Shown here one piece after another: positions 52,746 to 64,000 of a stretch of DNA of 64,000 bases. The notes under the pieces were generated by a model. That model was not told the origin of the DNA and searched no databases. It worked only from the letters and a program-made list of their open reading frames with translations. Every line of letters starts with the position of its first letter. The stretch's first letter is position 1. Origin of the DNA: Sinohyriopsis cumingii (taxonomy: Eukaryota; Mollusca; Bivalvia; Unionida; Unionidae); assembly GCA_028554795.2 (NCBI GenBank), contig CM068839.1:17126043-17190042 (forward strand), read 5' to 3'. Made by a program: the position numbers and the translations under genes.

Positions 52746-55131
52746 AAGTACGCACAACGTATGTTTCATCAAGAAATATTGATAGATGTATAATCAGTTC
52801 AGACACATTTAGTAACACTCAACTTGATTGATTAACAGACATATAGTGACATTGAAATTTTGGATCTAAACTTATTATAGGATGCAATTTATCTCGTAGC
52901 ATTCAGTCGACGAGCATCTGATATTTCCTATTCTTCAGTTGACGTGAATTATTGTTATTATTATTATTATTATTATAATCACGTTCATTCATGTATATAT
53001 ATCCGACAATAATAATTGCGTTTGATTATAATATATGGAACGTTCCTCGTCATTTAATCATACAACAAATTTAAATTTGTCTTATTTGTTCTGCAATAAA
53101 AGTATAACTCGGAAAAGACTATAGTCTATCCGATAGCATGGCGTTAGTGTGGTATAGGCTTTAGTGTCTAGCAAATTTTAGAATAACTTCCCAAACGTCC
53201 TGCGTATGAAACAGTTATATCACATGAAAAAGATCGAATACATTTTCATTTTTATACACTTCTCCAATTAGGGATTGCTTTCACAATATAGACAGTTGTC
53301 TGACAAAACTCATCTGTATTATGACTAAACAGAAAGATATTTTGGGCTAGAAGTACTCTAATCGTCGATGGATCTATTGACAGAAATCCCATGTAACACA
53401 GGTTCCACACCTCTGGCTCTTTGTGCGGGCATAGGTGAGCTAACAAATAGCAGTATTTCTAAATCTCCAAGGCTAAAAATAACAACCTTATGTAAGACTG
53501 CACTAGGCAACGAAACTCGTCCAAATTTACGATCTTTTGTAATTCATATGTATTTTTGTACCCACAATTCCGTGACACTTTGAGGTATTTTACCTTCAAC
53601 GGCATGCATACATCTGCGTACAATATTTGATGTATAGTGTACGGAAATATTGTCTAGTACTATTGTGTTTTCAGAACCGCACAACCAGTCATACTTCTCT
53701 TACAATTTGCTGATCAACTACCATGACTTTGATAAGCGAGAGTGATATTTTGTATCATCCGTCAGTGTGGTTTTATGGTTTATCTCTTTGCGTTTTGTCT
53801 CTGTACTAACATGATTTAGAAGAACGGTTATAAACGAAAAGGTTTCGAGATCACGAAACTCTCGACCTAAATGTACAATTTGATTTCAAGTACATCCCAA
53901 ACCAAATATAGCTTAAAGTAAAGAGTTTCCTGATTTGCTATAACTAGACTTAGATTCATGAAGATTCATATCACTAGGCTATATTATTACCTGTCTGAAG
54001 TTATCTTTCAAATATGAACTTGAACCGTTTTTTTTTCTTCTTTCTTCTAACCAAACAATTTCAATAATACCCCGATGGCAAACATGCTGAAAAGATTGTC
54101 ATTGGATCGTAGCCTCGAAATACAAACATCTCATATGTACCCGTTCTCCTTATCAGCCGATATAAGTATCATATGGACGTTGCAGATTTTTTAAGGAATA
54201 GCTTTAATATATATAGATCTATAGAAACATCAATGTTAATGTAATGAAACGCGTAGATCCACGAGCAGTGGGAGGTCATATAACGTTTGATTATGTTTGT
54301 TCAGTTCTCTGTGTCCATGTGGATTCATTACTTAGTGCATCCTTAGTAAAAATTTAAAATTGAACCAATGGGTTGGTGAAAACTAATTAAAACCTAACCT
54401 TATAAGACCAGAGGTTCTCATTTAATGGTTTCGTTGCTTGAAGTTAAATATGAACCTGTGTGGCTCCCATGTGAGTAGGATTGTTGTTTTGACTACTGTG
54501 AGGAAAAGGTGAATGCCATATATTGTTCCAACAATAAAAGCAAGAACCATTTACCCGACGCCGCGGGTTAAGGGTGGTTTGGAATATCCTTTTACTTGTG
54601 AGCTAAACACATCAGTCAGCACTACAAACCTGAAGAATAAACAAGGGAATTGTTTGCAATAATGGGAAAAGATCAAAAAGATTTTGTGAGTAACAAGGAT
54701 TGTTGTCAATGCATTGACCCCATTACAGACGTTACACAGATTAATGGTTTAATCAGTTTATTGATTGGTTGAGGAGGGAGAAATAGACGAAAAAGGTCCA
54801 ACACAAATACAGATACGCCTAAAAAAATCAGTGTAATTTGTTTATATTTATTATCCCTAAGTGAATTTGGTAAGCTCTTTGCAAAATGAACTCAATCAGA
54901 TTAACCCTCTAATTAATGCCGGAAACAGAACTTGTTGATAGATAATTAGTGATAAAGATGAGGAGGTCCCTTAAGGCAATTTCGAAAGTGTGAGGCTCCA
55001 GGGACCTGGTTATACTTAAATTTAGAAAATTAATCGAATGCCGAAACATGCCCAAATAATTTCCTAAATAAAATGTTTAAAGGCATCCTCATACAGAACG
55101 AAGTATATTTATTACTTTCAAAACTGCGTAT
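52746..55131. other. Non-coding; (TTA)n at 52952-52976
   Basis: No gene recognised. Frames at 53252-53446 (minus) and 53368-53583 (plus) overlap and have no motif. The 54880-55030 part is repeat-free with homeodomain-like CTAATTAATG and ATAATTAGTG words (see findings). Confidence 0.45.
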
Positions 55132-55283
55132 TTAATACAAAGTACTATTCGAAGCCCTTAGAGTGATGAGGTCAGAGACAAATGCCCCTTCCCCAGCGCC
55201 TCTGACTGGACTTGATAATGAGCCAGTCTTTGTTGTCATAATGTCATCATCTGGGTTTGGGGAGGCATACAGATGACATTGTT
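55132..55283 (-). CDS. Candidate terminal exon, unknown protein
   Basis: On the minus strand a plausible splice acceptor (TTACCTTTAACGCAG, junction at 55283/55284) opens a frame of 49 codons from 55281 to a TAA at 55132-55134. The peptide includes YASPNPDDDIMTTKTGSL and then SPVRGAGEGAFVSDLITL. An AATAAA poly(A) signal lies about 20 bases past the stop (55113-55108, minus). The frame covers a local G+C peak in AT-rich DNA. The peptide looks protein-like (few I/K/N runs) but I recognise no family. The plus strand is also open here (47 codons), so the strand is uncertain. It could also be a fragment of a mobile-element gene. Confidence 0.3.
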
Positions 55284-56101
55284 CTGCGTTAAAGGTAACA
55301 ATACTTACCTTATATATAACACTTTAAAAGAATGCAAATAAAGCCGAGTGTAAAGTAAGAATCCAATGTCAGTAATAGTCGTAAACATAGTTGAGAGAAT
55401 TCACGTATGTGCAACCCACCATTATCATTACTTTTAATCGTAGCTTTAAGGTTGTTGTCGTCATTATGCAATTTCTTGACTTCAGTACTTATATTCCTAA
55501 ATTAAAGGCGGTTTCATTGCATCAAATGTACATTCAAGTAGTTAACATGCTCAGAGAATTTAAGTCCATAGCAGTGGTAAAGGTACATGCGCACATTGCA
55601 AGTTCACGTATTAAGTTAGCACTACTATTTAGTAAGAGTTCTCTATCTCTCTCTCAACTAATTGCAAATACCAGTTGCTGACCTCAGTGTATAAACTGTT
55701 TACACTATGGATGTATCCTGTGTAATTTTTTGACGTTATTCTCTTTATTAACCATAACTGAAGTATTCAAGAAACTTAAAACTAAACTCAATTCAATGCT
55801 AGCACAAACGTTTAATAGCTTTATCATGGACATTATGCTGTATTATTGTACGATATGACACCAGGAATAGTAATGTATAATTATTGTATGCGAATACACA
55901 ATTTATGGGGCAATATTGGTAGGATATGTGTTAAAATACAAGTTTACTACACCGTCCGGACCAAAATGGCTGCTCCAATTAGGTAGAAAAATCAGCATGT
56001 ATTTGTCAAAAGTATACGAACTTTCAGCAATTATTAAGATTATGAAATTGAAATTGACCAGAGTAGACTATACCAGGTTCTGTACATGCACTGATTCATT
56101 T

Positions 56102-56104
<3 letters not shown>
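55284..56104. other. Non-coding, no recognised feature
   Basis: AT-rich unique sequence. A 96-codon plus-strand frame at 55391-55681 has no recognisable motif. Confidence 0.45.

Positions 56105-56173
<69 letters not shown>
56105..56173. repeat. (AT)n microsatellite, ~70 bp
   Basis: Pure AT run that generates alternating Y-I open frames on both strands. Confidence 0.98.
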
Positions 56174-56175
<2 letters not shown>

Positions 56176-58266
56176 TATTTATAAAACGTTGTGACTCGTT
56201 TATTTCTAATTTATCTTTCAACCTTATGAAGCAAAATTGACCAAGATGAGCTAGCAGTTTATCCAAGATAAGACCAAGCTGTAAATATGTAACCAAAATT
56301 ACATCCATCAAATACTACTACATCCACCAACATAAAGGGGTTTGAACGTTCTTTTAGTAATATTGAAAATCTTAGAAATTCTTTTTCTTTAAACATGTAA
56401 CCATATATAAAATATTAAAGTAGAGGGCGCCACAAATGTAATCGTATGGAACGTAACCCGCGTCCATTTTAGGACACTGTTCATTAAACTCATTTGACAT
56501 TAGTAACAACATTTGAAAGACGATATTGTACATTACAAACATTGGTAGCAGAAGTTCCTTTATATTATTATGGTTCATTGCTTTACCAAGTGCAGCATTA
56601 CCTGAAATGAGACATAAGAACCAATTTCAAATAAAGGAAAATGGCAGATTTTCCCAGGACATATAAATGTTAATTTTGATTTCAACGAAATAAGCCTTTC
56701 TATAGACAGAGGACTTAAACTAGAAACTAGGCCACCAAAGTGACAATGAAAGGAAATGCGTCTGTGATAACACGAATATTGCACGTTTTTCTCTTAGATG
56801 TTATCAATTATTTACCAAACGCTCTAAAACCCAAAAGACTCGATTGATAATTAGAAAGCTCAAGTAGATTATGGAAAATCCCTAGGTACCTTGTAACCTT
56901 GCTGTGCATCAATTTCCAAACAATAATTACAGCGAGGACGAACTACATCCAATTGTGATAAATCCCTTTCATTTTGGCCCTAATAACCTGAGCTAATTTC
57001 CGGAATCAATGTCCGTGCTCTTGTACTATTCTTTCGTGCATTACGGCCAGTCCACAGGGTCTCGTATGAGAAGATTCGTTCCTCATCTCAGCGTGCTACT
57101 TACTTTCTCATTGTATTTCAAGTGAGTGGAGATAGATGATATCGTAAGATGAGCGAACCTTTATCCTATTTTCAATTTTATCCTGTTTGGCAACAAAATA
57201 TGTTTAGGCTAATTCGGCATTGTACAGCAGTTCAAACAATAATGAGTATATATAATTTGAAAGAGTTGATGAAATCAGTCTGTGAAAAACAACTAACGCA
57301 AAACCCACGGTACGACTAATGCCTCCGACTGTTCACATATGATGGCATTTTCCTTCAGCAATGACGCTTACTTTAAGAGTTATTTTGCTCTTTGTACACT
57401 CTATATCATTTCATACATAACAACGATGAACATAACATAGCACACATGGGTGTTATACGAGGTTTAATCCGAATAGGTTGTAACGAGTTTAACTGTATAT
57501 TTTATTGTATAATACTAAAATACGATTTTATTAAATAGAACTTGAGCTTTATTATGGGAGATAATATATCTATGTAAAGACTTAATGCATTCGTTATGTG
57601 TGCGTGTGTGCAAGTGTGTGTCTGTGTATGTTCTCTAAGGATGATTGGAGTTAACAACAAACATCAATCAATCAATCAATCAATCAATCAACAATAAACA
57701 TAATGACCTAACGAATTCATCGATCGTCATCACGGAAATTATTATACAGTCGTTGAACATTCAAATTCAAACAGTACCTTCTTTCTTCTTCTTTACTGTA
57801 TGATTTGTCTTTCTGTACGTGTAACTTATGTTATGTCCAAAGCCATTTTGATTATTATGCTAAAAGATGTTACTGCTTACAATTATCGTTAATGTGTCAT
57901 TTGAATGTGGTTTTGACACCACATGGTGTGCTTATTATTGTTCATATACAGTGATCCAAAATCTGGAGAGCAGCTAAATATATATGAATTTTAAACATTA
58001 AACACTGCGACCCATAGGAACCAACACTTCCTTTATCCTGTAATTTAGAGTAATTTTAGTCTTATTAGCGGCAAAAGAAAAGAGATAGCGCTAAAAGAAC
58101 ATTAGGAAATAAACTGAACCTAATACTCAAGAACTTTGTTAAATTGATTTTTTGTGTATTTGTTTTATGGATTGCCGTTTTTTCGTGTGTAGTTCAGGAC
58201 CATGTCTCCCACCATACTTGCAGGATCATTCGTCCATTAGATCGATAGAATATAGGCCCACCTTAT
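56174..58266. other. Non-coding; (CAAT)n at 57663-57691
   Basis: No gene supported. The 56880-57180 part is less AT-rich and open in two overlapping frames for about 40-50 codons. Competing frames and the absence of an acceptor make a coding role unlikely. The (CAAT)n has about seven perfect units. Confidence 0.45.
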
Positions 58267-58362
58267 GCGAGGGTCAAGTAAAACGGGGTATTTTTAAAAT
58301 ATGAGGGTCAGGTAAAACGGGGTATTGTAAAGATGTGAGGGTGAAGTACAATGGGTATTCTT
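58267..58362. repeat. 34-bp minisatellite, 3 copies
   Basis: GAGGGTCA(A/G)GTAAAACGGG starts at 58269 and 58303, with a diverged third copy at 58337. Confidence 0.9.
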
Positions 58363-58439
58363 CGTTTAGTTTTAGTATGAACCTTTACTCGTTTCTTTAA
58401 TTTCTACGTGAAGATTCAAATATACACAGTAGATTGATA

Positions 58440-58925
58440 TCTTATTTAATCTCTAGTGTGAGGATTGAAAACAGATACCATCTAATCTCTGTTTAGACGA
58501 TTTCATTACACACTGTATAGAGATACCTTTAATCTCTAGTGAGATGGTTCACGTTCACCCTGAAAAGAGATATTCTTTAATCTCTAGTGAAATGGTTCAT
58601 GTACACACTGTAAAGAGATAATCTTTAATCTCAAGTGAGATGGCTCAAGGCTTCCCTGTAACGAGATAATATTTAATCTCTAGTGAGATGGCTCAAGGCC
58701 TCCCTGTAACGAGATACTATGTAATCTCTAGTGAGATGGCTCAAGGCCTCCCTGTAACGAGATACTCTTTTCTCTATAGTGAGATGGTTCAAGGCCTCCC
58801 TGTAACTAGATACTATTTAATCTCTAGTGAGGTGGTCGAAGTACACCCTGCAGATGCCCTTCACTCTCTAATGAGATGGTCAAAGTACACCCTGTAGAGA
58901 TATAAGCTTTAACCTCTAGTGTGTA
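58440..58925. repeat. 48-bp minisatellite, ~10 copies
   Basis: The unit contains AATCTCTAGTGAGATGGCTC then AAGGCCTCCCTGTAACGAGA and TACT. The landmark falls at 58531, 58579, 58627, 58675 and 58723, an exact 48-bp period. The central copies are most alike and the flanks are diverged. Confidence 0.95.
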
Positions 58926-58998
58926 AACCAGGTATAATTTTCATTATTTGCAATTGTCAGAGTCACTAAATTTTAAATACGTCTGCAGCCTCTTCAAT

Positions 58999-59321
58999 CG
59001 GGCCTCTCTGGTGGCCTAAGTGGCTAGAGCGGGATGTCTCGAGGCATCAGACCCTGACCGAGTCATAACAAAGACTTATTAAAATGGTAATAGCTGCTGT
59101 ATCGCTTGGCACTCGGCATTAAGAAGTTAGTGTTATGACTTGTTGGCCTGGTGTCAGAATAATATGACTGGTAGGGACATCATGCTACATGTCTGCGACA
59201 TAATGCCCCATTACTAGATATCATTACAAACTGTCACACTGCAGACATCGTAGTGATATGATTGGAAAATTGTTAAAGCTTCGTTAAAAATCCAAATTTC
59301 TCTCTCACACACACACGCGAA
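58999..59321 (+). mobile_element. SINE-B copy with CA tail and target-site duplication
   Basis: Head GGGCCTCTCTGGTGGCCTAA with TGGCTAGAGCG. About 15 bp is missing in the B-box region. The body is complete to GCAGACATCGTAGTGATATG and GTTAAAGCTTCGTTAAAAAT, and the tail is CTCTCTCACACACACACGCG. Exact 8-bp TCTTCAAT copies lie at 58991-58998 and 59322-59329. Confidence 0.95.
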
Positions 59322-59329
59322 TCTTCAAT

Positions 59330-62506
<3,177 letters not shown>

Positions 62507-62546
62507 TGTGACGCCAGTAGCGATTGGTCGTCACTATGACGTCACA
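62507..62546 (+). promoter_or_regulatory. Inverted CCAAT box and CRE, possible promoter or LTR start
   Basis: An inverted CCAAT (ATTGG, 62523-62527) and a perfect CRE (TGACGTCA, 62537-62544) sit within 40 bp that begin TGTGACG and end CGTCACA, inverse copies of each other. Downstream lies T- and G-rich sequence with internal repeats and a 17-codon ATG frame at about 62665-62718. Either a host promoter or the 5' edge of an LTR-type fossil (many LTRs start TGTGACG) would fit. The window ends before this can be decided. Confidence 0.3.
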
Positions 62547-62929
62547 TCGGGACACAGGTTTTTATTTTTCATGTGGACGGTTAATTAATTGTTCATGAAA
62601 ATAGGGAAATGTGCCTCTCCCTTCGTGTATTTAATATGTGCTATGCACGTTTATTAATTTAATGTCCGGCAGTGGCGAGGAGGAAGGTTCGGTCAGGGAG
62701 GAGCCTGCTCACTAGAAAGGCAACTTTGTTTATCCAGGGTATAAATGTTTTGACTCCCTTGCCAAAAGGTTATGGAATTGTCGTCTTGACGAATTTTTTA
62801 GATGTATTCTGTGTCATTTTTTTAAAGATAGTAATGCACCATTGACCGCTTAGTGATAGTCTGTAGGGTTATTTAAACTGTATCTAATGAGTCTGATTTG
62901 GGTGGGGTGGTTCTTGGTTTGGGTTCACC

Positions 62930-63300
62930 CTTCTGTGCATGGTTATTTAAACTTTCCAAGGCTTAATGGTGCTACGCTTTGTGCAGCTGGGCCTGATGGT
63001 CCTTGGGGTTTGGATCGCCTCATACATTCTTAAGCTTAGGTTCCTAAATAGTTTCACTTTGTATTTGGTTACCGCATTGTGCAGCCGGGCATGATTGTCC
63101 TTGCGGTTTAGACCACCTTATAGGTATTAATTTTGGGGTCATATTAAGTTTTCCTTTCTTGATAGACTTTGCCGTACTGGCAGTGGGGCCTGATGGCCTT
63201 GAGCTTTTTTGACCATCTTATATATTCTAGCTTTTTTGGTCTTATCTAGGTGTTCTAATTGTATTTAATGCCTCGAGGAGAGCCTGTGCCTTAATGCAGT
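62930..63300 (+). repeat. Degenerate ~99-bp tandem repeat, 3-4 copies
   Basis: GTGCAGCTGGGCCTGATGGT with CCTTGGGGTTTGGATCGCC at 62981 recurs at 63079 and about 63179 in diverged form (GGGC(A/C)TGAT(T/G)G(T)CCTTG, then GACCA(C/T)CTTATA). The strand is rich in T and G. Confidence 0.75.
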
Positions 63301-63544
63301 TGCGTTTGTTGTACTACATATAATCTGCGGTCACCTTGCGGTAGGAAAAGATGAGTGTCCTTAATTCCATGTTGTAGGATTGTGGTGCCCTAGAATAATA
63401 ATTAATTAATTGTCTTTTAAAGTAAGAAAAAATGCCAAAAAAATTATATTTTTTTAAAATTTAGATTATGGGTTATTGCAGTTTTATTTGTTTCCATATG
63501 CGTGGGAATAGGGTTGGGCTAAGTACTTGATAATATATCTTTAT

Positions 63545-63935
63545 GTTTGATTTATTTTCCTAGTTTTTTGGATGAAGCTATTAGTATGTTGTTATGTTAT
63601 ATTCAGGCTAAGTCTGTTTGATTAAGACATATATCTTTGCCGAATATGCTGGTCGCTAAGACTTGTCAAAGACATCTGTTCTTATTTATGCCCTAATTTT
63701 AAATTTGTTAGTCTGTCTACTAGTTTTGGTAGATTTGGGCGTATTTTGTTTTGATTACTACCTTAGCTTGTGGATAGAGTTATTTATGTGATGTTATTTT
63801 CAGGCTAAATCTATTTTGTTAAGACAGATATCTTTGCCGAATACTCGGGTCGCTAAGACATATCAAAGACATATGGTCTTGTTGTTCTTTACATTTATTT
63901 TCTTAGCCTGTCCCCTATTTGTAATTAATTGAATG
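63545..63935 (+). repeat. 197-bp tandem duplication
   Basis: TTCAGGCTAAGTCTGTTTGA with ATCTTTGCCGAATATGCTGG and GTCGCTAAGACTTGTCAAAG is repeated 197 bp later (AGGCTA at 63605 and 63802). Another weak copy may precede it near 63515. Confidence 0.85.
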
Positions 63936-63978
63936 GTATTTATTTATTTTTGTAGCGGGTCATACACTTTTGTTTAAC

Positions 63979-64000
63979 CCCCCCACACACACACACACAC
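63979..64000. repeat. C run and (CA)n at window edge
   Basis: CCCCCC followed by ACAC repeats continuing past the end of the window. Confidence 0.9.

Noticed and set aside
56990-57140. Exon-like frame ending at CAA|GTGAGT
   Set aside because: Two overlapping frames are open, both have stops just upstream without a convincing acceptor, and the residues match nothing I recognise.

Overview
This window looks like AT-rich, non-coding nuclear DNA from a metazoan. Three things point that way: abundant tRNA-derived SINEs with target-site duplications, 3' ends of a CR1/L2/Rex1-type LINE, and very dense (AT)n, (TG)n and (GA)n microsatellites and minisatellites. The second SINE family resembles sequences I associate with molluscan genomes, so a marine mollusc is my best guess. 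That is recollection, not a search result. There are no operons, no rRNA, no CRISPR and no intact protein-coding gene. Nearly all open frames over 60 codons are explained by repeats or by chance in AT-rich sequence.

Layout. 0.5-2.2 kb: three adjacent minisatellites. 5.1-9.6 kb: decayed minisatellites, one SINE, and a LINE 3' end inserted inside a 57-bp minisatellite. 9.5-16.5 kb: mostly unique AT-rich DNA with two copies of an old dispersed repeat and a perfect palindromic RFX X-box. 16.5-30.1 kb: SINE copies alternating with 23-bp, ~45-bp and 40-bp arrays. 30-43 kb: unique DNA, more SINEs, a 75-bp triplication, and a second LINE 3' end between (TA)n and (TG)n. 43.48-46.49 kb: the most striking structure, a ~3 kb array of ~52-bp monomers organised into an A/B dimer of about 104 bp, with simpler monomers at both edges and a SINE inserted inside. 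46.5-51.8 kb: unique DNA with a possible promoter and first coding exon. 51.9-59.3 kb: 60-bp, ~61-bp, 34-bp and 48-bp arrays, a possible minus-strand terminal exon and a SINE. 61.0-61.3 kb: 225 bp of (AT)n. 62.3-64.0 kb: a change in composition with CCAAT/CRE motifs followed by T- and G-rich ~99-bp and 197-bp repeats, running off the window.

The pieces explain one another mostly as repeat biology. SINE-A carries a (CAA)n tail, SINE-B a CA-rich tail, and the LINE an (ATT)n-type tail. Several microsatellites are therefore parts of mobile elements. Two insertions into tandem arrays give relative ages. Two short protein-like stretches (47.7-47.8 kb plus strand, 55.1-55.3 kb minus strand) are the only candidates for host coding sequence, and both are uncertain.
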